From an uncultured Gammaproteobacteria bacterium (GTDB lineage Bacteria; Pseudomonadota; Gammaproteobacteria; GCA-001735895), in contig CAMYLU010000004.1 in NCBI GenBank assembly GCA_947259485.1, forward strand, positions 195,045-259,044: a stretch of 64,000 nucleotides of DNA, written 5' to 3'. Under the pieces are notes generated by a model. It had not been told where the DNA came from. It made no database searches and worked only from the letters and a program-made list of their open reading frames with translations. Shown piece by piece: positions 9,266-17,523 of this stretch; the first letter of the stretch is position 1; each line of letters begins with the position of its first letter. Both the position numbers and the translations under genes were made by a program.

Positions 9266-10414
9266 TTATTGACTGGTGGTCTCGTATTCGGGGACGTCGT
9301 CGACAATCGCAACCCGCAGGCTTGGGTAGAGCTTGAGTTGTCCCGAGGTCACCACGATATCACCGGATTCAAGGCCACTGTTCACACCAGCGAGCCCGCT
9401 GCTGCGATAGGCTACATCAATCTGGCGGGCTGACAACCGATAATCTGGTAAAGCGCTCTCGTCGCTGGACGGTTGTTGTTCGAGGACGTACGCGGCCTCG
9501 CCGTAAAGGTTATAAAAGATTGCGGTTTCGGGAACGGTTACTACTTCCATCTGGCGTCTTGAGCGAACACTCATATCGGCGAACATGCCAGGCGCCAGTA
9601 ACCGTTCCCGATTGTCTACTATGGCGCGAATCGCGATATTCCGCGTATTGGCATCGAGTTGCGGATTCCAGGTTTCAACCTTGGCGCTAAATACCTTTTC
9701 AGGATAAGCATGCACGCGAAACTCGATCAACTGATCGATAATGAGGTCATTAAAGTTGCTTTCCGGCAGGGTAAAGTCGAGATATAGCTGGTCGAGTGAT
9801 AACAAGGTCACGATATTGGTTCCCGGTGCAACGTATTCACCGAGATCGACCTGTCGAATACCAAGCTTTCCTGAAAACGGAGCAAAGATTCGCTTTTTCT
9901 CGAGCGCCGTCTTGGCTACGTTGATCTGGGCTTCTGCAATATCGACCAATGATGCCTGGGTATCAATGTCGTTACTGGTTACGAATGATTGATCCTTGAG
10001 CTTGAGCAGGCGCTTGTACTGGCTATTATCGGCATTAAACTTTGCGCGTGCTGATTCGAGATTGGCGGTTTCAGTGCGATTGTCCAGCTCGACCAGCAGC
10101 GAACCTTGCTCGAGTTCATCCCCCGATTCGAAATTAATCGACGTGATTACGCCGGAAACCTCGGTCGTTACATCCACCCCCTGGAAAGCCACCAGGGTGC
10201 CGATCGCCTTGATACGGCGTTCCCATTGTGCGGTTTCAGCTTCGGCTACGGTTACGCTGATTGGTGGAGGGGCCTGGCTGCCCTGGGCAATCTGCTCCTG
10301 GATCTGCAAAAATTTTTTATACCCCAGCGCGCCACTCATGACGATGAGCAGTAGAAACACCAGTAATAGTCGCAGCCAGAGTCGCGGCTTACGAGATGTT
10401 GTTGGTTCGGACAC
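9266..10414 (-). CDS. RND efflux periplasmic adaptor (membrane fusion protein)
   Basis: 382 residues. One N-terminal membrane anchor (LWLRLLLVFLLLIVMSG, about 12-28) precedes a lipoyl/barrel-sandwich half (VTTEVSGVITSINFESGDEL), an alpha-helical hairpin (roughly 110-165), the second lipoyl half (IFAPFSGKLGIRQVDLGEYV) and beta-barrel and membrane-proximal domains. It should bridge the RND permease 6 bp downstream to an outer-membrane channel. The upstream 118-bp gap to the methyltransferase gene probably holds the pump promoter, as both genes run on the minus strand. No dedicated TetR or MarR regulator is adjacent, so control is not evident. Confidence 0.93.
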   Translation of the reverse strand: MSEPTTSRKPRLWLRLLLVFLLLIVMSGALGYKKFLQIQEQIAQGSQAPPPISVTVAEAETAQWERRIKAIGTLVAFQGVDVTTEVSGVITSINFESGDELEQGSLLVELDNRTETANLESARAKFNADNSQYKRLLKLKDQSFVTSNDIDTQASLVDIAEAQINVAKTALEKKRIFAPFSGKLGIRQVDLGEYVAPGTNIVTLLSLDQLYLDFTLPESNFNDLIIDQLIEFRVHAYPEKVFSAKVETWNPQLDANTRNIAIRAIVDNRERLLAPGMFADMSVRSRRQMEVVTVPETAIFYNLYGEAAYVLEQQPSSDESALPDYRLSARQIDVAYRSSGLAGVNSGLESGDIVVTSGQLKLYPSLRVAIVDDVPEYETTSQ

Positions 10415-10532
10415 CTGGCTTATACCTTAAGCATTTTTAATTTACTGAAGTAGATACGTACTAACTAATTGCAAGGATCAATTCTAACCATTTGACCAAA
10501 AATATGCTGAATTGTTTAACGACTATTACTGC

Positions 10533-11174
10533 TTAATCGGATTTTCGATAGGCTAACACCCAATGGCGTAAATGCGCCTCTTTTGCAGAGAAAGGGTAGG
10601 TGCGGAATAGCAGCGATTGATCGAGCTTTTCCCATTTCCCTGTTTCTTCGAGCGCGGAAATTTTCGGCTTGAAGCCGAACTCGTCGTATGCGATCGCCGA
10701 CAGTGAGAAAACGATCGTACCGCCAGGTCGAGTCAATTTCAGGATGCCGTCGAGTGATTCGGGGGGCGCATGGCCATGCGTGAGTACACCCGCAGCCACG
10801 ACCGCATCGAAGCTGTCGTCGGCCAGATCAACCCGGCTGTCGAGGTAAAGCTGATGCAACTGCTGGTATACCTCTTTACGTTGCGCGACCGCAAGCATGC
10901 CGGATGAAGGATCGAGTCCCTCGATATTGCGATATCCCATCTGGTGCAGCACCTGTGCCATGTTCCCGGTACCGCAACCGACATCGAGAATTTTGGCTTC
11001 ATAGTCCCGCACATGGCGCCCGATCAGGCCGGTAGCGATCGCGATATATGGATTACCGCTTGCCCACAATTGCTGGTCATAATCATGTGCCCATTCATCA
11101 TACAGGGTATCGAGTGTTTTACGTTCTCCATCCGCCTGATATACGCGCTCCAGCCAGGTTTCGAGGTCCTCCAT
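10533..11174 (-). CDS. Class I SAM-dependent methyltransferase
   Basis: 213 residues from the ATG at 11174, chosen because AAGGAG stands seven bases upstream; an upstream in-frame ATG at 11195 would put this ribosome-binding site inside the gene. Motif I is KILDVGCGTGNMAQVLHQ, followed by the acidic loop IEGLDPSSGML and a motif II region DSFDAVVAAGVLTHGHA. The C-terminal strand pattern (GGTIVFSLS) is normal for class I methyltransferases. The N-terminal segment resembles the small-molecule group typified by WBSCR27 (YDEWAHDYDQQL). The substrate is unknown. It stands alone on the minus strand upstream of the efflux pair and is divergent from the aconitase X genes. Confidence 0.85.
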   Translation of the reverse strand: MEDLETWLERVYQADGERKTLDTLYDEWAHDYDQQLWASGNPYIAIATGLIGRHVRDYEAKILDVGCGTGNMAQVLHQMGYRNIEGLDPSSGMLAVAQRKEVYQQLHQLYLDSRVDLADDSFDAVVAAGVLTHGHAPPESLDGILKLTRPGGTIVFSLSAIAYDEFGFKPKISALEETGKWEKLDQSLLFRTYPFSAKEAHLRHWVLAYRKSD

Positions 11175-11252
11175 AAAATACTCCTTGCATGTCACGAAAA
11201 TTAACCGCAGATTATGCCTTTAACAATGCCAACTCAAGTGATTGGTGCTGAT

Positions 11253-11351
11253 ATGGACACGACTAAAGCGGTATTGGTAACCGGGGGTATTCACGGCATT
11301 GAGTCTGATACCTGCCGTGACCACCGCAAACGCGAGTTGATCGATTGGTAA
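11253..11351 (+). pseudogene. Short SDR-like N-terminal fragment upstream of aconitase X
   Basis: A 32-codon frame begins MDTTKAVLVTGGIHGIE, which is how many short-chain dehydrogenases begin (nucleotide-binding TGxxxGIG, here TGGIHGIE with the last Gly replaced by Glu). It then runs through CRDHRKRELIDW to a TAA at 11349-11351 that overlaps the TTG start of the aconitase X gene. It is far too short to be an enzyme. It could be the remnant of a deleted SDR gene or a leader peptide that couples translation into the next gene. Part of a 14-bp direct repeat lies inside it. Confidence 0.4.
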
Positions 11352-11357
11352 CCGGGG
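11273..11357. repeat. 14-bp direct repeat ATTGGTAACCGGGG, two copies 71 bp apart
   Basis: ATTGGTAACCGGGG occurs at 11273-11286, where it encodes part of the SDR-like nucleotide-binding loop, and again at 11344-11357, where it contains the TTG start of the aconitase X large-subunit gene. Exact 14-bp identity this close is unlikely by chance. It may mark the end-points of a deletion or a small duplication that removed the body of an SDR gene. Confidence 0.6.
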
Positions 11358-12619
11358 AATTGCAACTCAACGAGCTGGACCAGGCTCGACTCGATGGCAG
11401 GCTTGGCAAGGCCATGCAGTTTGCCATGCAAACAATTGTTACCGCTGCTCACATCGACCAGGCAGATGCGCTGATCGATATCAGTTTTGCGCACATCGAT
11501 GCCTGTTTCTACAACGGGCGCGCGCATCTCGACTTTGTCAATTACATGCTCGAGCATGGCGCTTCGCTGGCGGTACCTTCCTGGACCAACAATGGCCTGG
11601 TGTCGCTCAACGACCTGTCGGTGCGTGATCCGTTGGCGAGTCGCGAAATGCATGAAGCAAGGGAATTGATGCAGGCCTACGTCAAGCTGGGCTGTAGCCC
11701 GGTGTGGACCTGTGCGCCCTATCAATTACCAGACAGACCCGGACTCGGCGATCACATCGTCGGTTCCGAGTCTAACGCGGTCAGTTTTTATAACTCGGTG
11801 ATTGGCGCACGTAGTAATATGTACGGGGATTATCTCGATGTCTGCGCGGCGATAACCGGGCGTGTACCTTTCAGTAAGCTCCATCGAGACGAGGCCCGAG
11901 CCGCTCAAATCCTGTTCGACGTGGGCAATATACCGCAAACGGTCCGCAGCAATGATTTGTTCTATCACTTGCTCGGATACATTGTCGGACGCAAGTGTGG
12001 CAATCGGGTACCGGCAATTGTCGGCTTGCCGGAAAGCTGTGACGAAGACGATCTGAAAGCGATCAGCGCTGCCGGAAGCTCGGCGGGCAGCGTGGCGTTA
12101 TTTCACGCGATTGGTATAACCCCGGAAGCCGCAAACCTCGAAATAGCCTTTCAGGGACGGCAACCGCAGCAAGTTATAGAGCTGCTTGTCGATGACCTGA
12201 GGCAGGCGCGGGATGAGCTCGGCTTAAATTCGGATCAATCCTTGACCGGCATCGCCCTAGGAACTCCTCATTTTTCTTATACCGAATTCGAACGCCTGGT
12301 TAACCTGCTCGATGGTCGCAGCATCGATCCCCGACTGACTTTTTACCTGACCACCAGTCGTCATGTATTCGAACAGGCAGGGCAGCAGGGCTGGATCGAG
12401 TCTTTGCAACAGGCCGGCATCAAGATTATTACCGATACCTGCACCTATTTTTCGCCCGCCGTTAACGGCTTGCACGGCAAGGTAATGACCAACTCGGCGA
12501 AATGGGCCTACTACGCGCCGGGAATGTTACCAGTGGACGTGTTGATCGCAAGCTTAAGTGAATGCGTCGAATCCGCGGTTAGCGGCAAGGTGATGCTCGA
12601 TCAATGGGATGCCACATGA
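11345..12619 (+). CDS. Aconitase X large (catalytic) subunit
   Basis: 424-residue protein of the AcnX (DUF521) family. Characterised bacterial members dehydrate cis-3-hydroxy-L-proline; archaeal ones act on mevalonate 5-phosphate. Family signatures seen are AHIDACFYNGRAHLDFVNYM, the TCAPYQ cysteine, GSESNAVSFYNSVIGARSN, the late cysteine in TDTCTYF, and VMTNSAKWAYYAPG. The frame opens with TTG at 11345, preceded by GCGAG; there is no usable ATG. The small swivel subunit is a separate gene overlapping its stop codon, so this is the two-subunit form. A hydroxyproline-type substrate fits the nearby betaine/proline-type ABC transporter, but that is inference. Confidence 0.87.
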   Translation: MVTGELQLNELDQARLDGRLGKAMQFAMQTIVTAAHIDQADALIDISFAHIDACFYNGRAHLDFVNYMLEHGASLAVPSWTNNGLVSLNDLSVRDPLASREMHEARELMQAYVKLGCSPVWTCAPYQLPDRPGLGDHIVGSESNAVSFYNSVIGARSNMYGDYLDVCAAITGRVPFSKLHRDEARAAQILFDVGNIPQTVRSNDLFYHLLGYIVGRKCGNRVPAIVGLPESCDEDDLKAISAAGSSAGSVALFHAIGITPEAANLEIAFQGRQPQQVIELLVDDLRQARDELGLNSDQSLTGIALGTPHFSYTEFERLVNLLDGRSIDPRLTFYLTTSRHVFEQAGQQGWIESLQQAGIKIITDTCTYFSPAVNGLHGKVMTNSAKWAYYAPGMLPVDVLIASLSECVESAVSGKVMLDQWDAT

Positions 12620-13044
12620 GTAAGCAATCAGTCGACATCGAGGGCAGGGTGCTGATTGCCGGTTCTGCCGGTGGAACGGCAATGGTGCTCGATGACACTT
12701 TGAGTTTCTGGGGTGGATTCAACCCGGTAAATGGCGAGATTATCGATGTGCATCACCCGCAATACCGACAACTGGTTGGAGGCAAAATTTTGTGCATTCC
12801 GCAAAGCAAGGGGTCAGCCGGTACCCCGGGTGGAATTGCGGAAACACTGCGCAATGGGAGTGGGCCGCTCGCCTTCGTGCTCGGCGAGCCTGATGTCAAC
12901 ATCAGCGTCGGTACGTTGGTTGCCAACCGGCTTTATGGTATGAACATTCCCGTGCTGGAAATTTCGCGCGAACAGATGAAACAGATTAAAACCGGCGAGC
13001 CTATTTCGATCGATCAGCACGGCATGCTATCAGTCAATCGCTAA
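12616..13044 (+). CDS. Aconitase X small (swivel) subunit
   Basis: 142 residues from the ATG at 12616, which overlaps the large-subunit stop in an ATGA junction, so the two are translationally coupled. This is the DUF126 swivel domain: GRVLIAGSAGGTAMVLDDTL near the N terminus, then FWGGFNPVNGEIID and the serine-containing loop PQSKGSAGTPGG typical of the family, followed by VNISVGTLVANRLYG. It should form a heterodimer with the upstream subunit and close over the substrate. An ATG at 12604 in the same frame would add four residues but starts inside the coupling region and has no better ribosome-binding site. It converges with the betaine-type ATPase gene 56 bp away. Confidence 0.87.
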   Translation: MSKQSVDIEGRVLIAGSAGGTAMVLDDTLSFWGGFNPVNGEIIDVHHPQYRQLVGGKILCIPQSKGSAGTPGGIAETLRNGSGPLAFVLGEPDVNISVGTLVANRLYGMNIPVLEISREQMKQIKTGEPISIDQHGMLSVNR

Positions 13045-13100
13045 AGCCTAGTCGGTTAGTGATCTGGTCAGTGGAGGTAGTGACGACATGATGCAGGAAT

Positions 13101-14132
13101 TCAGGAACGACTGTCCATCGCTTTCAAGATCATTGCCTGGTCGATTTCTCCGATTATTTTGTCCTGGTCATCGACCACCGCCAGTGGGCCATCCGTAGCG
13201 ATGGCGACATCGATTAAAGAGTCGAGCTTGGCGTCTTCTTTGACACGCTGCGCACCGTTGGACCTGGTCGCGTCCGAGGCTTCACGCATGATCTTGCCGA
13301 CACTGAGCACCTTGTAGCGAGGTACGTCCTCGGTGAATTCACGCACGTAATCATCGATCGGATTTGCCACTATTTCCTCCGGTGTGCCGATTTGTACCAC
13401 GACCCCGTCTTTCATGATCGCGATATGGTCACCCATCTTGATGGCTTCGAGAAAATCGTGGGTAATGAAGATCATGGTCTTGCGCACTTCGGACTGAATT
13501 TTGAGCAGCTCATCCTGCATTTCGCGACGAATCAACGGGTCGAGCGCGCTGAAAGGTTCATCGAAAATCAGGATCTCCGGGTCGACGGCCATTGCCCGTG
13601 CCAGTCCAACGCGCTGTTGCATTCCACCGGAGAGTTCGCGCGGGTAATGATCGGCCCAGCCGTCCAGGCCGACCTTTTCCAGTACTTCCATTGCCCTGGC
13701 CTTGCGTTCTTTTTTATCCATGCCACGAATTTCGAGCCCGAAGGAAATATTGTCGATAACCTTACGGTGCGGAAACAGGCCAAAGTGCTGGAACACCATG
13801 CTCATGCGAAAGCGACGTAATTCGGTAAGCTGGGCGTCGTTGTAATCCATGATGTCTTCGCCGTCGATGATCATCTCCCCGGCGGTGGGATCGATCAGCC
13901 GTGAAATACAGCGTACCAGGGTCGATTTGCCACTACCCGACAGGCCCATGACAACGAAGGTTTCGCCCTTGTTGATTTCAAAAGAGACGTCATTAACGCC
14001 GATCACGTGCCCGGTTTGCTCCTGTACCTCGGCGCGTGACAGCGAACGGTCGAGATTTTCCAATGTCCGTTTGGGGTAGGTGCCAAATATCTTCCAGATA
14101 TTCTTACACACTATTTGGGGTGTTTCGGACAT
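13101..14132 (-). CDS. Glycine betaine/proline-type ABC transporter ATPase (ProV/OpuAA-like)
   Basis: 343 residues, cytoplasmic ATPase of a quaternary-amine importer. Walker [10 protein letters not shown] is at 63-71, the signature is [16 protein letters not shown], and Walker B is [12 protein letters not shown]. The N-terminal extension ([12 protein letters not shown]) and a C-terminal region with a partial CBS-like segment ([15 protein letters not shown]) are those of ProV-type subunits, where CBS domains sense ionic strength; only about one repeat is obvious here. The gene is transcribed away from its permease and binding-protein genes, an unusual layout because proV, proW and proX normally share one operon. 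The 119-bp gap between them should contain divergent promoters. Confidence 0.9.
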   Translation of the reverse strand: MSETPQIVCKNIWKIFGTYPKRTLENLDRSLSRAEVQEQTGHVIGVNDVSFEINKGETFVVMGLSGSGKSTLVRCISRLIDPTAGEMIIDGEDIMDYNDAQLTELRRFRMSMVFQHFGLFPHRKVIDNISFGLEIRGMDKKERKARAMEVLEKVGLDGWADHYPRELSGGMQQRVGLARAMAVDPEILIFDEPFSALDPLIRREMQDELLKIQSEVRKTMIFITHDFLEAIKMGDHIAIMKDGVVVQIGTPEEIVANPIDDYVREFTEDVPRYKVLSVGKIMREASDATRSNGAQRVKEDAKLDSLIDVAIATDGPLAVVDDQDKIIGEIDQAMILKAMDSRS

Positions 14133-14266
14133 TGTAATACTCGTTATTAGCCGGAATCTCCGGCTATCTTAGCCCATGGCCGAACAGGCTGTAAACCAAC
14201 GGTGTCGCTATTGCAGGAGTCGTCGATCGACGATAAGCTTAAGCGAGTCTTGTGGGGTGGGCATGT

Positions 14267-16399
14267 ATGGGCGCTGTATTAGAAGAACCGGCAGGCGCAG
14301 GTTGGTGGAGCGATATCTGGCAAGAACATCGTAGTTGGGTAGTCACTTTCGCGCTACTAGCGGTCTCCCTGGTGATCTGGAAACTTCACGGTGGCGAAAC
14401 CCTATTCCCGAAGAGCTGGATCGAGGCATTTCCGTTCGCCGAACAAACGGACGCCTTCAAGGACAAGTTTTTTCCCCTGATTCAGCCAACGACGCGCGCT
14501 ATTGCAGCCGGTGTTGTCTGGTTTTACGAGTCGATGGTTGATTTTCTGACCTTTACCCAGTGGCAGGTTGTATTCGTTATCCTGGTGTTACCCGCATTTG
14601 CCTATGGTGGTTTGCGCCTGGGACTGCTCGGTATCATCGCGGTTGGATCATGGCTGGTGCTCGATTTCTGGGACGAGTCGATGGAAACCCTGAGCCTGAT
14701 GTGTATTTCGATCCTGATAGCGATCGTAATTGGAGTGTTGCTGGGGGTTATGTCGTCGCAAAGCGATCGTTTCGAAGCATTCCTCAGGCCGATTCTCGAT
14801 ACCATGCAGACGCTGCCCGCCTTTGTTTACCTGATCCCGGCATTTTACCTGTTCGGTATCGGCGCGCCCGGCGCGATTCTCGCAACCGTCATTTACGCAT
14901 TGCCGCCGGTAGTTCGCCTGACCAACCTGGGTATTCGGCAGGTTCCGGCCGGGATCGACGAGGCCGCGACTTCTTTCGGCGCGACCCGGGTGCAATCGCT
15001 AATCAAGGTCAAGATTCCGCTGGCGATGCCGTCAATTAAACTGGGTGTCAACCAGACCGTGATGATGGCTCTGGCGCTGGTGGTGCTGGCGACTTTCATC
15101 GGTTCGCCGGGACTGGGTGATATCGTGTTCCAGGGATTGCAACGGCTCAATGTCGGCAAGGCGCTCGAAGGCGGACTCGCGATCGTGCTGATGGCGATCA
15201 TCCTCGATCGCGTGACCTATGCGATGGGACACATCGAACAGACCAGCGGCAGCCAACACGATCACGTATTTCGCTTGTTTCCGCAGGGACTGGAGAATAT
15301 CAAGCCGATACTGTACCTCGAGTACGGCATCGACTGGGTATGGCATCGTATTGCCCTGGGCGGAAATTTAGTCACGCTGGCCATCACTTCGGTGGTTTGC
15401 AGGCTGGTAGCAATCTACGATTCGGATTTTGCCGGCAAGGTACGTGAAATCATGCTGGCACGCAGTTTCCTGATCGCGAGCCTGGTGTTGATCGCAGTTT
15501 TGATGCTGCTCGAAGCCTACACTGACCTGTATGGTAAATTTCCGCGCGAGTGGGAATACCGGTTCCGCACCCCGGTCAACCAGTACATGGATGAATTGAT
15601 CACCAACGATGTGTTTTACACGATTACGCAGGGAATCAAGGAGACGCTCTGGTATGGGATGATCAACCCGTTGAATAGTTTCCTGAAAGGGTTGCCATGG
15701 TGGTACACCAGCCTGGTTTTCGTCGTCGGCGCCTACCTGTTCAGCGGCCGCGGACTGGCCATAGCGACTTTGCTGGGATTGCTGTTTATCGGCGCCACCG
15801 ACCTGTGGTTGTTCGGCATGATCACACTGTCAACCGTACTCGTCTCGGTCTTAATTTGCTGTATTTTTGGGGTACCACTGGGAATTTTATCCGCTTACAG
15901 CAAAACCACCGATACCATACTCAAACCGATACTCGATACCATGCAGACGATGCCGGTGTTCGTTTACCTGGTACCGGTGGTCATGTTTTTTCAGGGTGGG
16001 CAGGTGTCGGCGGTCATCGCTACCGTGATCTATGCGCTACCGCCAATTGTTCGCTGCACTACTCTGGGCCTTCGCGAGCTGCCTGAGCAGATCGACGAGG
16101 TTTCGAATTCGTTTGGTGCATCGACGCTACAGACCCTGGTCAAGGTCAAGCTGCCAATGGCGATTCCAGCGGTAATGCTCGGTATCAACCAGGGCATCAT
16201 GATGGCGTTGGCGATGGAGGTCGTAACCCCGTTGATCGGCGGCAAGGGGCTAGGTCTGCAAGTGTTCGACGGTATGAACATGGCGAGCATCGGGCTTTCG
16301 CTGCAGGCAGGCATCGGCATTGTACTGCTCGCGATTATCCTCGATCGCATGTCGCAGGCCTGGACCAAAACCCAGCGCGAGGCGATGGGGTTAATTTGA
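14267..16399 (+). CDS. Fused double permease of a betaine-type ABC transporter (ProW-ProW)
   Basis: 711 residues from the ATG at 14267 (a GTG at 14252 would add five). Two complete permease modules sit in one chain. The first has EAATSFGATRVQSLIKVKIP and the second EVSNSFGASTLQTLVKVKLP, each the EAA loop that docks on the ATPase, each preceded by ILDTMQT(L/M)PxFVYL and an ALPP(V/I)VR(L/C)T segment. A hydrophobic linker of extra helices (about 390-480) joins them. One polypeptide can therefore supply both halves of the transmembrane domain, which are usually two copies of one ProW. The duplicated cores are clearly homologous, pointing to tandem duplication and fusion. The binding-protein gene follows after a 112-bp gap with a hairpin. 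Confidence 0.9.
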   Translation: MGAVLEEPAGAGWWSDIWQEHRSWVVTFALLAVSLVIWKLHGGETLFPKSWIEAFPFAEQTDAFKDKFFPLIQPTTRAIAAGVVWFYESMVDFLTFTQWQVVFVILVLPAFAYGGLRLGLLGIIAVGSWLVLDFWDESMETLSLMCISILIAIVIGVLLGVMSSQSDRFEAFLRPILDTMQTLPAFVYLIPAFYLFGIGAPGAILATVIYALPPVVRLTNLGIRQVPAGIDEAATSFGATRVQSLIKVKIPLAMPSIKLGVNQTVMMALALVVLATFIGSPGLGDIVFQGLQRLNVGKALEGGLAIVLMAIILDRVTYAMGHIEQTSGSQHDHVFRLFPQGLENIKPILYLEYGIDWVWHRIALGGNLVTLAITSVVCRLVAIYDSDFAGKVREIMLARSFLIASLVLIAVLMLLEAYTDLYGKFPREWEYRFRTPVNQYMDELITNDVFYTITQGIKETLWYGMINPLNSFLKGLPWWYTSLVFVVGAYLFSGRGLAIATLLGLLFIGATDLWLFGMITLSTVLVSVLICCIFGVPLGILSAYSKTTDTILKPILDTMQTMPVFVYLVPVVMFFQGGQVSAVIATVIYALPPIVRCTTLGLRELPEQIDEVSNSFGASTLQTLVKVKLPMAIPAVMLGINQGIMMALAMEVVTPLIGGKGLGLQVFDGMNMASIGLSLQAGIGIVLLAIILDRMSQAWTKTQREAMGLI

Positions 16400-16429
16400 A
16401 TTTTGATCTACGTATACTGGCTCGACAAG

Positions 16430-16464
16430 GGCGGTATCAGGCAGTATTATCAATAGATACCGTC
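16430..16464 (+). promoter_or_regulatory. Intercistronic hairpin before the binding-protein gene
   Basis: GGCGGTATC (16430-16438) can pair with GATACCGTC (16456-16464), nine pairs with one G-U, around a 17-base loop. It lies between permease and binding-protein genes. Such hairpins commonly protect or separate the message of the binding protein, which is needed in excess; no T run follows, so it is not a normal terminator. Confidence 0.5.
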
Positions 16465-16511
16465 TAAGCTGGCGGAAATAAAAACGATATCCGAAGAGAG
16501 GAGATAGAAAC

Positions 16512-17441
16512 ATGTCATTAAAATTAAAAGTCGTATTGGCGTCTGCACTACTAGCGCTTAGCATCGGTCCGATTTCGTCGGTACAGGCAGCCAAGCGACT
16601 TACTGTCCCCGATCCTGACTGGACTGGCGGTGTGGTCACCTGCCGTACCATTCAATATGTGCTCGAAAACGAGATGGGCTACAAGGTCAAAACTGTAGCT
16701 ATTCCTCAAGGACCTGGCGTTTGGGAGGGGATTCGCGCAGGCGACCTGTCTTACAACTGTGAAACCTGGCCTTCCTATAATCCCACCAAGGAAAAATATC
16801 TAAGTGAATATGGTGGTGATGGATCGTTAACTATCATTGCAGATACCGGCATCATCGGCGAGACGGCCTATTGGGTGCCGCGTTACATCATCGAAGGCGA
16901 TGCCGCACGCGGGATTCCAGCGTCGGCTCCGGATTTAAAGTCATTCAAGGACCTGAACAAGTATAAGCACATGTTCAAGAGTCTCGAATCCGGCGACAGG
17001 GGTAACCTGATCGGTTGTCCGGTTGCCGCCTGGGCCTGTGAAGATCAGGAACGGATGGATTCGCTGGGAGTCGATTTTTACGCCCAGGCACTCGGTTCAG
17101 AAACCGCGCACTGGGCTGAAATGCTCGCCAAGTACAAGCGCGGAGAGCCGTTCATCGCCTATGCCTGGGCGCCGCACTGGATACATGCTGCGCTGGACCT
17201 GGTTGAAGTTGAGTTGCCGGCTGAAGCCTCCTGGCCAGATGACGTCACGTTTAAATACGCCAACCCGGAGCTGATGAAGGAACATCCCGAGGTAGTGCAG
17301 CTGATCAAGAATCATCGTCTGACGAACAAGCAACAGGCGGGAATGATTTACGAAATCGACTTCAAGAAACGCGATGTTGAAGAAGTCGTCGAAGAGTGGA
17401 TGGAAGCCAACGAGGCTGTCTGGCGTAAATGGCTGCCGTAG
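16512..17441 (+). CDS. Betaine-type ABC transporter substrate-binding protein (ProX/OpuAC-like)
   Basis: 309 residues. A signal peptide is clear (KLKVVLASALLALSIG, cleavage near SVQA at 25-26), so the mature protein is periplasmic. The body matches the OpuAC fold for quaternary amines: GPGVWEGIRAGDL, CETWPSYNPT, AYAWAPHWIHAAL, with several tryptophans available for the aromatic cage that holds trimethylammonium groups. The ligand could be glycine betaine, proline betaine, choline or similar. A strong ribosome-binding site (GAGAGGAGAT) precedes the ATG, in keeping with high expression. It is followed by a good intrinsic terminator at 17461. Confidence 0.91.
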   Translation: MSLKLKVVLASALLALSIGPISSVQAAKRLTVPDPDWTGGVVTCRTIQYVLENEMGYKVKTVAIPQGPGVWEGIRAGDLSYNCETWPSYNPTKEKYLSEYGGDGSLTIIADTGIIGETAYWVPRYIIEGDAARGIPASAPDLKSFKDLNKYKHMFKSLESGDRGNLIGCPVAAWACEDQERMDSLGVDFYAQALGSETAHWAEMLAKYKRGEPFIAYAWAPHWIHAALDLVEVELPAEASWPDDVTFKYANPELMKEHPEVVQLIKNHRLTNKQQAGMIYEIDFKKRDVEEVVEEWMEANEAVWRKWLP

Positions 17442-17460
17442 GCAGTTTCGCAACAGAATG

Positions 17461-17496
17461 AAATCAGGCTCCTGCGGGAGCCTGATTTGTTTCTGG
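17461..17496 (+). terminator. Rho-independent terminator after the binding-protein gene
   Basis: A perfect 12-bp stem (AAATCAGGCTCC at 17461-17472 with GGAGCCTGATTT at 17477-17488) closes on a TGCG tetraloop and is followed by TTTGTTTC-type sequence. It ends the transporter transcript 20 bases after the stop codon and separates it from the sulfatase gene. Confidence 0.88.
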
Positions 17497-17523
17497 CCTG
17501 TTTAATTTGAACCAGATAGCAAA

